Below, one piece after another: positions 37,955 through 49,402 of a stretch of 64,000 bases of DNA. The notes beneath the pieces were generated by a model that was not told the DNA's origin, did not search any database, and worked only from the letters and a program-made list of their open reading frames with translations. Source of the stretch: Archilochus colubris (Eukaryota; Chordata; Aves; Apodiformes; Trochilidae); NCBI GenBank assembly GCA_023079485.1, contig CM041084.1, positions 67,365,709 to 67,429,708 on the forward strand, in the 5' to 3' direction. The position numbers and the translations under genes are program-made. The stretch's first letter is position 1. Every line of letters begins with the position of its first letter.

Positions 37955-39212
37955 AACAGGTCCTAGTGACTGGTATGATCCTGATTGGATCCTGTCTGAC
38001 CAACCTGATCTCCTTTTATGCTCAGGTGACCCACCTGGTGGATGAGGGGAGGGCTGTGAATGTGGTCTACCTGGACTTCAGCGAGGCCTTTGACACCGTC
38101 TCCCACAGCATCCTCCTGAGAAAGCTGGCAGCCAGCAGCTTGGACAGGAGCACCCTGTGCTGGGTTAGGAACTGGCTGGAGGGCCGGGCCCAGAGAGTGG
38201 TGCTGAACGGGGCTGCATCCAGTTGGCGGCCGGTCACTAGTGGTGTCCCCCAGGGATCAGTATTGGGCCCAGTTCTGTTCAGTATCTTTATTGATGATTC
38301 AGATGAGGGGATTCAGTCCATCATCAGCAAATTTGCAGCTGACACTAACCAAGGGGGGAGTGTGGATCAGCTGGAAGGCAGGAGGGCTCTGCAGAGGGAC
38401 CTGGACAGACTGGAGAGTTGGGCTGATTCCAACGGGATGAGGTTCAACAAGGCCAAGTGCCGGGTCCTGCACTTTGGCCACAACAACCCCATGCAGCGCT
38501 ACAGGCTGGGGACAGAGTGGCTGGAGAGCAGCCAGGCAGAAAGGGACCTGGGAGTCTGAATTGACAGGAAGCTGAACATGAGCCAGCAGTGTGCCCAGGT
38601 GGCCAAGAAGGCCAATGGCATCCTGGCCTGTATCAGGAACAGCGTCGCCAGCAGGTCCAAGGAAGTGATTCTGCCCCTGTACTCAGCCCTGGTGAGGCCA
38701 CACCTCGAGTCCTGTGCCCAGTTCTGGGCCCCCCAGTTCAGGAAGGATATCGAGGTCCTGGAGCAGGTCCAAAGGAGGGCAACCAGGCTGGTGAAGGGAC
38801 TCCAGCACAAGTCCTGTGAGGTAAGGCTGAGGGAGCTGGGGGTGTTAAGCCTGGAGAAGAGGAGGCTCAGGGGAGACCTCATCGCTCTCTACAACTCCCT
38901 GAAAGGAGGGTGTAGCCAGGGGGGGGTTGGTCTCTTTTCCCAGGCAACTCTCAGCAAGACAAGAGGGCACGGTCTCAAGTTGTGCCAGGGGAGGTTTAGG
39001 TTGGACATTAGAAAGAATTTCTTTACAAAGAGGGTAATCAGACATTGGAATGGGCTGCCCAGGGAAGTAGTGGATTCTCCATCCCTGGAGATATTTAAAA
39101 AGAGACTGGATGTGGCACTCAGTGCCATGGTCTGGTAACTGCAGTGGTAGTGGATCAAGGGTTGGACTTGATGATCTCTGAGATCCCTTCCAACCCAGAT
39201 GGATTCTATGAT
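37955..39212 (+). mobile_element. CR1 LINE, 5'-truncated, relatively young
   Basis: This is the best-preserved LINE copy in the window. It runs from within the reverse transcriptase to the 3' end (TTGGACTTGATGATCTCTGA, then TCCCTTCCAACCCAGATGGATTCTATGA). CR1 elements move by copying their RNA at the target and typically lose the 5' part, as here. Its 3' third is nearly the same in wording as the copies at 4.1, 42.1-42.7 and 58.4 kb, which points to one recently active subfamily. No clear target duplication was looked up at its ends. Confidence 0.92.
37966..39138 (+). pseudogene. CR1 ORF2 remnant (reverse transcriptase C-terminal part)
   Basis: One reading frame encodes the palm and C-terminal region of the CR1 ORF2 reverse transcriptase, interrupted only by a TGA at 38557-38559. 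Visible blocks are [19 protein letters not shown] (palm motif with the first catalytic Asp), [50 protein letters not shown] and [20 protein letters not shown]. The FADD-type motif that normally carries the two catalytic aspartates reads FAAD, so one of the pair is lost. The N-terminal endonuclease and the start of the reverse transcriptase are absent because of 5' truncation. The copy cannot encode an active enzyme. ORF2p normally nicks target DNA and reverse-transcribes the element RNA. Confidence 0.88.
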
Positions 39213-41335
39213 CAGGAGACCTATTTTCCTAGGAATTAGAAGCAAGCCTCTTTTAGACTACATTTTACTTTGCAAATGCAATCCTTATTTCCAGACTTGA
39301 CATGTTGTTCAAATACAACATCCCAGGATACTCAGTCAATAATGAAATTTCATCTTAATTGCAGGAACTTTACAATTTTGCTTTCAGTGATATTATAAAC
39401 AGGGTACTTTGGGGCATCGAGATGTTTACTAATAGTTTTCACCACTTAATGTTGAAGGTCTCTAGGCCCTCATATGAATCGGAGCTATATATATAAAAAG
39501 CTGCTGCCATGAATATAACTGCATACATCATGTATTCTTTCAACATCGTAACACTCCAGTTTCTTTGTGTATTACCATAACAAATCTAAAATCCACAACA
39601 GATATATTTAGGGTCTCCAAAGATAAATCAGTTCAAATCTTCTGAGAGGCATGCTATTGCTCTCCAACTTCCAAATAAATGATAGTTCAGTGTTAAGGCA
39701 AACACCTGGGAAACATTTTCCACACATGTCTAGAAGCATGTTTTAGAGCTGGACAAAGACAGCTTATCCACTGCATCTTGGAGGAGGAACACCAATATTC
39801 TTTCCTCAAACAAGCATTTCCACCATGACAGAGAGTAAAATTCTACAGACTTATTGCAACAACACTCAATTCTTGCATGGCTTCCCTCTCTAAGGAAGGG
39901 GAAGCTCATATGGCTCACAGTATTTATGGCACTGGTGGGATGCAGAGACTGGGTGTATGTGTGCAGGAAGGAGGCACCGTGTTTTTCAGCAAGCCCTACC
40001 TAGTTGCTGGAGAAAGAGTCTTACTGGAACAAAACGTGTGACATTAAACTGAAAGATTCCAACTTCTCCTCCCAGCTCTGTCAAGCCCATCTCATCCAGC
40101 TTGCACTTCCCTTTTGAGCAGAGGCAATCCTGCCTTTCACCTGTGACTCAAGACCATTTACTGGTGATGCCTTAGGTTCTCTCAATGAGGAGACCAGTGG
40201 CCCAAGATTGCCCCGGATCATTCTGTAATCAAGCTTGAGCCCAAGTTCTCACTTCATTCATAGTCATGAGATCCCTGATTTCACTAGTGATGCTTCCATG
40301 CAATGGAAAAAAAAACAGCAATGGAGGGTCAGAGAATTGCCAAATAAATAAATGCAGGTAAATGCCTTTTTCTCCGTTACAATTGCATGATTTAAAGGTT
40401 CTCCCCATGATTTTAGCAGCCAGAGATTTGCACCAAACCCAAAATATTCTAAAACTGGGAAAAAGCATTTTCATAAACACTCCACTTTAAGAAAATCATC
40501 TCCACAATGTGGAGTACCCAGTCCTAGACTATTTTTGACTGAATTGATTCAAAACAACTAGAAAGACAGGGGCAAGTCTGAGGCTAGGGGTGGCTGGAGA
40601 GGAGAGTGTAAGAGAATAAAGACAGGTTAGCTGGAGAAAAGGAAACAAGGTAAAGTGAAGAAAAGCCCACAGGGAGGAAAAAAAAAAAAAAAAAAAAAAA
40701 AAAGAGAGAGAGAGAAATTACTTAAGAGAAAGAGAAGGAACACACAATTTTAAATGTCACAGTTTGAAAATTTTGACCAAGTCTGGTAAGTCTTACTTAA
40801 ACTGACTCTCAAGTTACAGGATTCTTTAAAAGGAGGTGGGGGGGAGGGGATTTGTGCTAGTAAAGTACTGCTATTATTCTAATGATTAATAGATTCCTCT
40901 ACAGGAGGTGCTTACCAACCCAATATAGAAAATTGATAGTTTTAAATGAAAGAAATCAGTCAAATTAATTACACCAGTTCAAAGTGATATATATCCCTCG
41001 TATCAAAGCATCTATGTAGCAGTTATGCTCCTTTAACCTCATAAGAGGTGTATGATGCAGAAGCATTTCAATCCACTTCGTTCTGACATGGAATGAAGAT
41101 GCATAGAGGCAGCTCTGTTTTAATTGCTATTCAGAACAAAATTGATATCACCACAGAACTATTATCACTCTACCTGTCTACTATAACCCAAATTTCGATC
41201 CTGAGTAGAAATAAACCCTTCAGCACCTCTATTCAAAATAACTATTTACTTGCTCACTTGTTTAGCACCTAACATTTATCTGGACTGAATTTATCTGCCT
41301 TTTTATCACCCTTTATTTATCTTATATTTATCATC
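39213..41335. other. Non-coding stretch with poly-A/GA tract
   Basis: No gene recognised. A long A run followed by GA repeats lies at about 40678-40715 (A run of about 25, then GAGAGAGAGAGA). The rest is AT-rich. Confidence 0.45.
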
Positions 41336-41650
41336 ATTATGTGTAGCGGGAGGAGCCCTTCTTGCTCCTAGGGCTGATCCTGAGGCCTCAGGGTTTAGCC
41401 CATTCCTGGACGATGTCCTAGGGCTGTTCCTGGGGCTCCGGGATCTACCCCTTCTTGCCTGCTCCTGGAGCTCCTCGAGCTGTGGACTTCTCCATCCTCA
41501 CTGAAGAGTGAGAGCCTCTCCATGGGTGTCAGCTGCTCTCTTATTGGCCCCCTGCTCCTGCACATGCTCAGGAGGGAGGCCAGACACAGGTGAACCCACA
41601 CCCACTCATCAATAACTCAGGGCACCTGGTCCTGTCTCACTACAATTATG
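41336..41650 (-). mobile_element. Solo LTR of family B with perfect 6-bp target duplication
   Basis: The LTR proper is 41342-41644 (303 bases). It is the reverse complement of the internal LTR at 50075-50378, with about six substitutions and a one-base length difference by eye (about 98% identical). It is flanked by ATTATG at 41336-41341 and 41645-41650, an exact 6-base duplication typical of class II/alpha-type retroviral integration. Read on the minus strand it starts TGTAGTGAGACAGGACCAGG, carries GGGGGCCAATAAGAG (CCAAT box next to an AATAA-type sequence) and ends CTCCCGCTACA. No internal sequence remains, so a provirus of this family inserted here and was then reduced by recombination between its LTRs. 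Confidence 0.93.
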
Positions 41651-43240
41651 TACCTTGACTATGGTAAGACTTCTGACACTGTTTCCACTAACAGCTTCAT
41701 ACAGAAACTGATAAAGTACAGACTACGTAAGTGAAGTATGCTGAAAACTGCCTGAAAACTGCTGGGCTCAAACAGTTGTGATTAGCTACATGAAAGCCTA
41801 GAGCCCAGCCACTAGTGCTGCATCCCTAAGATCAATACCCAGACCTATACCATTCTACCTGGATGAGAGGACTGAGTGCATCCTCAGCATGACTGCAGCT
41901 AATACAAATCTGTGAGAAAAAGCAGATACACCAGATAGCTGTACTGCCATTCAGAAGGATTTGAACAGGCTGGGGACATGAGTAGACAGGAATCTTACAA
42001 AGTACAACAGTGTTCTTATTCCTGGGACCCTGCACCAAGATAAGCTAGAGGCTAAGTGACTGGGAAGCAGCTTTGCAGAAAAAGACTTTGGGTGGACAAG
42101 GTGAGCCATGATATGCCCTTGTGGCAAAGGTGGATCATAGAATCACAGAATCATGGAATTGGCTGGGTTGGAAGGGATCTCAGAGATCATCAAGTCCAAC
42201 CCTTGATCCACTACCGCTGCAGTTACCAGACCATGGCACTGAGTGCCACATCCAGTCTCTTTTTAAATATCTCCAGGGATGGAGAATCCACTACTTCCCT
42301 GGGCAGCCCATTCCAGTGTTTGGTCACTCTCTCCGTAAAGAAATTCTTTCTAACATCCAACCTAAACCTTCCCCAGCACAACTTGAGACCGTGCCCTCTT
42401 GTCTTGCTGAGAGTTGCCTGGGAAAAGAGACCAACCCCCCCCTGGCTCCAACCTCCTTTCAGGGAGTTGTAGAGAGTGATGAGGTCTCCTCTGAGCCTCC
42501 TCTTCTCCAGGCTGAACAGCCCCAGCTCCCTCAGCCTCTCCTCATAGGGTCTGTGCTGGAGTCCCTTCACCAGCCTGGTTGCCCTCCTTTGGACCTGCTC
42601 CAGGACCTGAATATCCTTCCTGAACTGAGGGGCCCAGAACTGGACGCAGTACTCGAGGTGTGGCCTCATCACAGCATCCTGGGCTGCCTTAGAAAAAACG
42701 CTGCCAACAGGTTGAGGGAGATGATCCTTCACCTCTACTCAAGCACAGATGAGATGCATTTGGAGTTTTGTGCCCAATTCTGAACTCCACAATAGAAGAG
42801 AGACATGGACATGCCAAGAAGGGTCCACCATTCAAGATCAATAAGGGACTGGGACACTGGACATATAAGGAGAGGCGGGGAGATTATGAAGAAGAGAAGC
42901 ATCAGGGGAATCATATCAAGTTGTGTTAATACCTGATGGAGAATGTAAATGAAACAGAAACAAACCCCTCTTGGTGCTCTCCAGTGACGTGACAAATGGC
43001 AATGGACACAAACTGAAATACAGGAAATCCCATCTAAATATAAGAAAAACTTATTTTTACTGTGATAGTGGCCAGCACATATTGCCCAGAGAGGTAATGG
43101 CATCTCCATCCTTGAAAAGTCAAAACCCAAATGGACATGATCCTGAGTAACCTACTCTAAATTTATCTTTATCTGAAGAGGGCATTTGGATGAGATGAGC
43201 TCCCCCCTCAAACTCAACAATTCTATTGCTCTTTAGAAAA
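41645..43240 (+). mobile_element. Old CR1 LINE, interrupted by other insertions
   Basis: The plus strand shows a decayed CR1 ORF2 in two parts. The left part (41645-42126) carries CTTGACTATGGTAAGACTTC (diverged YLDF.K motif), TACCATTCTACCTGGATGAG and CAGAAGGATTTGAACAGGCT. The right part (42680-43240) carries CAGCATCCTGGGCTGCCTTA, TTGGAGTTTTGTGCCCAATT and CCCAGAGAGGTAATGGCATC. They are the two sides of one element, split by the younger minus-strand CR1 at 42127-42680. The solo LTR at 41342-41644 sits immediately at its left edge. Many stops and frame breaks make it much older than its interrupter. Confidence 0.8.
42127..42680 (-). mobile_element. Young CR1 LINE inserted in an old CR1
   Basis: The plus strand begins with the reverse of a CR1 tail (ATCATAGAATCACAGAATCA, then GGTTGGAAGGGATCTCAGAG) and runs through the reverse of the ORF2 end. 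On the minus strand, the frame at 42223-42732 reads [20 protein letters not shown], then [20 protein letters not shown], then [20 protein letters not shown], uninterrupted to the ORF2 stop. Its right boundary is where TGTGGCCTCATC gives way to ACAGCATCCTGGGCTGCC of the older plus-strand copy. It is 5'-truncated, covers only the last third of ORF2, and belongs to the same young subfamily as 37955-39212. Confidence 0.9.
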
Positions 43241-46200
43241 AACATGCCAAAAGAATTTACCATAGTTATATATGTCCTTAAAAATTCTATTTTTTATAAT
43301 TTCCTCTAATTAAGAGGCCTTTTTAAAACATACCGACTAAAATTGCATTTCAAAACAAAATTTACCTTAAAGCCAAAAGATGTTGCAAATAAGAATTAAA
43401 AAGGTAAGCTGTTGTGTAATAGGACAGCTTCCAAGAACATCATCAACACCAAAAAAGAAATAAAAATTACTAACTCACATTTAAAGAGAGGTGACCAACA
43501 TTTGGCACCTGAACTTCACAAGCAGTTTAAGCACATCCTGATGGTACCCTTGTCGAGGGGCTTTTGGGGTCCTGCAGCTCACTGAACCAACAAAGCCCAG
43601 GGCTGGGGGATGAAGTGAATTAGCAGGAGACAGTCTCCAAATCATGGCAGGTCCTAGCCAAATGCCCTGCTGCATGTGCCTCTGACCCAGTTGCAATTTA
43701 CTTCCAAAATTCCTTCTTCCCCAGCTTGCTAATTCATGTCTTCTAGCTCTTATCGACATGAAGATTTCAACACATTACTACACCCACAGGAAAATCAATT
43801 ACCCCTTACTAGAAGATGATTCACATGCTTTTGGATAAATATATAGAAAACACTGATACCAGTATAAGCAACAATAGTGAGAGAACATGATTGCAAAAAC
43901 ACCATTAAGCAAACCGATACCAAGGTTGCTATGCTGCCAGCACACACATTTTATTTTATTTTATTTTGTTTTGCTGAACAATCCTACTGAGCTCAGCAAA
44001 AACTGGAAGTTCCATGCCTTGCAGAACTGATGCCTTAAGAAAATGCATCAATAGGAAATTAAGAGCTATACAACACAGTTACATTCAAAACGAAAGACTG
44101 GTTTCTCCCATTGAAAAAGGTTTAACCAAGATGCCATGGCAATTTTAATATTTTAATGAATATAGAAATCCTTACCAGGAAGGGAAACTAGGAGTTGCCA
44201 TCTCTTGAGCTTGCAACCCTGGCCAGCTCTGAACTAGCTCCTACTGCCTGGCAACTTTCTGACATGGCCCCCAGCCAGCCCAGCAGTGGATAATTTAATT
44301 TGTCCCAGGTGCAGCAGTAATCCAGCAGCAGGAGCCAGGGCAGCAGCCACAGGTATCCTGCAGGCACCATCAGGCAGGAATCTTGAGGAAGTCAAGGCTG
44401 AGTAGACAGCTCAAAACACATATGCAGATATCTCCCTGAAGATACAAAGTTGCCCAGTTCTCTTTTGCATCTGTCCGATGCTAATTTTATTGCCATTAAT
44501 CTCAATGTAAGCAGACAGCCTGTACATGACTTAAGTGCTGTGGGAACTGCAAAATGCTACCAAAGTAATACTTAAAGAAATTTAAGGCTCTTTTGTAAGA
44601 GATACATGCTTGAACCTAAGCCTCTCTCAGCTTAACTGGGTGCTTCCACCTGTAGACGATGTGTAAAAGATGGGTGAAGCCTGCTCTTCCTGTGCCATCC
44701 TTTCCCCTGCCATTTCCTTCATCCCTATGTTAAAACAAGAACAAGCTCTTTAAAATTGTATCAAGAAATGAAGATAGATGTGTACCCTTGGGGGGTTCCT
44801 GCAGACACCATCTTTCATCAGAGGGTGATCCTGTCTGGAACCTGTGTCAACCCCAGAGGAAAATGGGACTGAAAGCATTCCCCTTAACTCAGCACTTCAT
44901 ACTGCTAAGGTTTAGGCAGCTCCCTAAGCAGCAGATAAATTTTGATGTCATCCTACTGAGATCTTTTTCTCTTGTACAAGTGCATGGGAAGTTAAAAGTT
45001 GGGCAACAGCAGGTAGCACTTCAATCCTTTTCCAATATAGATCTCTTAAATAAAATGAAAGCAAGTTATATGCTACTTTTGGAGGCTAAACCTATAAGCA
45101 GGTACAAAGATTTGTATGCTACCTTCACTGTGGTTATAATTGCTTTCCACTTAATATTTTAGAAGATTGTATCCTAGAATTTTTTTTATTGGGGATTTTT
45201 TATTTTTCCATGTGGTTAAAAAATGGCAGGCATACTTGCCACCACTTCCTCAGCAACATTGCTTTACTAAACTTATCACAGGTACACACTGAGATACAGT
45301 TCTCAATGTAAAATAAAGTAAGGGCACAAAAACTATAGAAGTACGTTAATAGTCTGGTTTATACCTTCATTTTGTACTGAAAAATGAAGTACCTGACATG
45401 ATGAGACCATTGTCTGCTCCTTTCACCAGTGTTGTTACTTGTTTCCAAGCTTCTTTAACCCATTCATGTCTTGATTTACCAGATACTGTAAACCTTATTG
45501 CTTTTGACATGGAATGTCTTCTTGTCTTGTGTCTGTACAAAACCTGTCAGTATGGGGATCAGGCCTAGGACTGGTGCTACCACAATACAAGTGTTAGACA
45601 ACAAAGAAATAAAACCTGGGCTTAACATCCAGAAGAGATGAATGGCCTGTGCCTTCATAGTACCTTGAGAAATTCAGAGTACCTTGTTCTTCAATAAATG
45701 TAAACTAAGCCATGCATATGTATTCACCTGAATAAAGCAAAGAGTAAGTAAAAATCACCTGAGTTGTAAGAAGTAAAAAATTATGGGCATTGTCATCTGA
45801 AAATGCCAGCTGGAATACCAGTCCTCATTTAAAAAATTAAAAGAAAATATTTTAAAATGCCTTAGCAGAAATTCACTGGTCCATTGCTATGTAATAAATA
45901 CCAAATTGGCTGGATTCCAGTAAGCTGCTCTGTGGTGGATGAGCCCAAAATGTTCTGACAAATATACTTGCTCAAAAAAATTCCAAAATAACTCAAGCTA
46001 GTAATTGTTCTTTTTCACGGGTGCTTATTGTGACTACTTTGGCTTCCAAGTTTAACCAAAAACATTTCTACAAGAAAGCAGGAGAGATGTTATCAAGAAA
46101 GGTGAATATCCTGATGATATCCTTGCCTAAAAAGAAAGCAGAGAAAGATTAAGGGTTGTGGAGGTAGCAATGTAGGTAGCAACAAATACTCATTGGAGCA

Positions 46201-49063
46201 CAATATCAAACCTGTTTACTGAAGTGAATCTATTTTATAGATTATCTAAAACTGATGTTTTTTTCAACTTGGATTAACTGTTTGAATGTATTATACAAGC
46301 CTTATATTAAGAAAGGTGAGACACTGCAGGAAGGCACTGTAACAGACCTATATGAGTAACTGTCTACCAGATTTGTGGGGAATTAAGGGGATAGTGGGAT
46401 ACACTAAAAATCAGAGGAAAACAGACATGGTGCTGCTTAAAAGAACACCAACAGCTAAACTTTGTTAAGACAATATGATACCTGTGAGCTTATGCAGAGA
46501 GAGGGGGAAAGAAGCTTGCCCTCCCAAAAGTGAAAAGGATATTATGATCTTAAAGAGATCCACAGGGAAATTTTGAGATGAATTTTGCCTTAAACTGGAA
46601 CAAAATTGCCCTAGATGAAGAAAAGCAGATCAGGAATACCCCCTTACCAAAAGGATCTATTACGTATGTGCTGAAGCACTTTGGGAACACACAGATAAAA
46701 TACATGTTGAATTACTTAGCAGTCTAATTGAGACCATCCAGAAAAAAAATCTACCCTTGGTAAGTAAACCTCTCCTGCACAACAGGCAGCCTGCAAAGTG
46801 AACTCAACACTGAGCAGCCAGGAGGAAAAGGCAAAGGGTAAGTACATTCTGAGGGCTGGATTGGATTGGGCCAAACTGGGATTGCTGAAGTGCTGGAGTT
46901 GTTGGATGTGCCATCCAACAGTGACAAACCCAAGCCTTAAATGTTTTAACTGCTTGAAGTTTATGCTGCCCTGAATTCAGCAGCTTGGCAGGAGTCATTA
47001 GACAGCAGATACCTTTTTCCTTAATGTTTATGTTAATAAAGCCAGGCAGATGCCTACCCCAGTTAGAATGTAGTCACCATATGAAAGGGGTATATACTAA
47101 CCTAGAGAAGGAACTAAGTCTTACTAGACATATCAGTGTAGTCTAAATATAAAAGTTTCAGCAACTGTACCATATTGAATAGTGATGATCGTCTGGTCTG
47201 TGTCAGGTCCACTGTTTTTTTGGAGAGGGTAAATCAAAATGTGAAATTGGTACAGCTGATGGAATTTCTTGGATGGGTTATTTTTAAATTAGATCAGTTC
47301 TCTGACCTGGTTGGTTGCATGCTGATGTGAATACTGGTGTTGGCACAGCACAACAGGCTATGCAAGGGTGAACACAAACAACCTGAGGTAAAGATTGCTG
47401 TCTCTGACAATACATCAAGGCCCAGAGAATCACACATATGAGAAAAATGTTTACTGTGACAATTATTTGCTAGAGGGTGAAGCTCATGATGCATTTTTTT
47501 GTTTACTGGGACCATTAATAATTTCAATTTCCTCTACCAGCCAAAAAAAAATTTGTAGGGACTTAATATCTTCCTCTACCTCACTGTCAGCTTTTGTTTT
47601 AACATGCTAATAGATTCAAATTACTATTGCTTTATAACTCACTTCCTAGAGGAGCAAGCTAACAGCCCCATTTATATCTACTAATAGAGATACTTTCTGT
47701 GAGATGAGAGTAAAATATTTTAGCAATAAAAAAAGCCCGTGGCACAAAGTGTACCATATCAGAGACTATGACAGAAAGCAAAACAAATCCCTCAGAGGTG
47801 ATGCATTGATGCTCTAATGTCTTAAGCTGACATAACAAAGCACTGCTGCTGAAAGAAGCAATACTACTACTGCCTCTCAGGCTCCCTTGCAGCTCCGTCC
47901 TTGGCACTGACATGAGCATGCATTCAGTTGTATGGTAAAAAGGGTCAGGGGGGTGATTTGGGTCACAACTGGCCTTTATTCATTTACTTACTGTGTTTTG
48001 CCTCGTTAAGTGTAAGTCAGATCAGTTCCTTGAACCGGTTCAGTGCTTGGCCATGAAAACAGCTGTGTCAGCAGAAAAGAAGGCATGGGAGTGAACTGGG
48101 AGGGACTGAGGAAAACAGAAAGACTGCTCCTTTCAATAGTAGTGTTTGCTTACTCTGGCTTAAAGTTTAAACTGTGACATGATGGGCTAAAACACTTCTT
48201 TTTTTTTTTTTCTTTTTTTCCTTTTTTCTTTTTTTTAAGTGATGGTACAAAAAAAGGTAGGAGTGCCAGTGCAAAAGATTCTGATGTGCCTGCAGGCATT
48301 ACCTGCATCGTTTAATGGCTCAGGAAACTCAAAAAGGACTACATCTTAGGAAGATATAAATTCCTTTAATTAACAACAAATCTGTTGTCAGTTGATTAAT
48401 ATGTAAAATTAGAGTCCTGTAACCATATCTCCTGACTGAACTCCTGCCAACAATGTTTCTTTCCCAGGTGCCCTTACTGTGAAAAAGTGATGCAACACAA
48501 TATATCACTTTAGATGCATTCAAATAGTAGTTTCTCATTTCCTGCATTTCACAGATTATTTTTAAGTTAATATCTTGCCAGTCCTGGCGAATATGGTATA
48601 ATCTGTTACTGTAGCACTTCAGAACAGCAGGATGAGAATATACACATTCCATAGATTGTTAACAAGGGTTGAAAATCTAAAATGTACTTAAAAACTTATA
48701 GGTCTTTCAAAAGCTAAATATATAGATTTGCTGGTAAGGTAAACCACTAGAAAATTTCCTTGAGGTTTTTATATTATTACCTAAAAAAATTATTATCTGT
48801 AGCTGCACTTTCTTTTCTATTCTGGGTAAATATCTCAAGAATAGTATTCCTGTGCAGTTTAAAAGTTCAGACAATGCACGGAGGAACTTGCTGAGGAAAA
48901 TGTAGTGATTTCCGAGCACCAACACACCAGTTACATAGAGAAGAGTCAAAACGAGATTACCAAAGAGTTTATTTAAACATGCAACAGTGACTTGTAAGAT
49001 CAGCTTAGCACCTGTGCAAAAGTTTAGCACAAAAGTTATTATGACAACAGAGTATTTATAGCC
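43241..49063. other. Non-coding stretch left of the provirus
   Basis: No gene I can support. Simple repeats: TTTTA units at about 43949-43973 and a pyrimidine-rich tract at about 48198-48238. A 143-codon minus frame (48707-49138) reads partly into the retroviral LTR and has no family features. Its hydrophobic stretches look like chance from AT-rich sequence. Confidence 0.45.
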
Positions 49064-49069
49064 TTCTCC

Positions 49070-49382
49070 TGTAGTGGAACAGAGCGACCAGGTGCCTCTG
49101 ATCATCAGGAAGTGGGTGTGAGCCGCTATCAACTCCACCTGTGCCCAGTCAGGGCAGGGCCCCTATGGAGCATGTGCAAGACCATGGGGCCAATAAATAG
49201 TGAGGCTCACACCCACTGAGGCAGCTCATTCCAGAGCTAGCTGAGAGAGTGGCTGGTTGCTTCCTTAGCAGCAGAACATCTTTGCTAGCTCCACACTGTG
49301 GGCAATAGATTCAGATCACATCCGAGTCTATATCACCGTATCAACGCATCGACTCCGGACAAGAGACTCCTTTCCAGCTACA
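49070..49382 (+). repeat. 5' outer LTR, family A
   Basis: This 313-base LTR starts TGTAGTGGAACAGAGCGACC and ends TTTCCAGCTACA. It contains GGGGCCAATAAATAG, which could serve as CCAAT box and TATA-like element or RNA 3'-end signal. It matches the 3' outer LTR except at 49346, 49348 and at the last few bases before the CTACA end (one missing C and one substitution). Thus all differences lie in the last 40 bases and the first 270 are identical by eye. Its first half aligns with LTR-B and with the fold-back element at 7.9 kb, so the families are related. In a provirus this LTR drives transcription of the whole unit. Confidence 0.93.
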
Positions 49383-49402
49383 TCTGGTGGAGAATGTGGG
49401 CA
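49383..49402 (+). promoter_or_regulatory. Primer-binding site after LTR-A
   Basis: Two bases (TC) after the LTR end comes TGGTGGAGAATGTGGGCA, where the tRNA primer for minus-strand DNA synthesis should bind. Its first nine bases (TGGTGGAGA) match the complement of the 3' end of vertebrate tRNA-Ala species ending CTCCACCA, as recalled. The following bases match only with a gap, so the tRNA assignment is tentative. The site is nearly identical to the one after LTR-B. Confidence 0.65.

Noticed and set aside
44188..44370. Minus-strand 60-codon frame with a leucine-rich, signal-peptide-like start and a GTAAGG sequence just downstream
   Set aside because: No continuing exon, no CpG promoter and no conserved motif could be found. 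The hydrophobic start alone is not enough.
44788..45162. Plus-strand 124-codon open frame
   Set aside because: No recognisable domain, no splice or promoter context, and ordinary AT-rich composition at its end.
48707..49138. Minus-strand 143-codon frame running into LTR-A (and the similar frame at 55615-56025)
   Set aside because: The shared start is simply the antisense of the LTR. The remainder is AT-rich or A-tract antisense with no family features.
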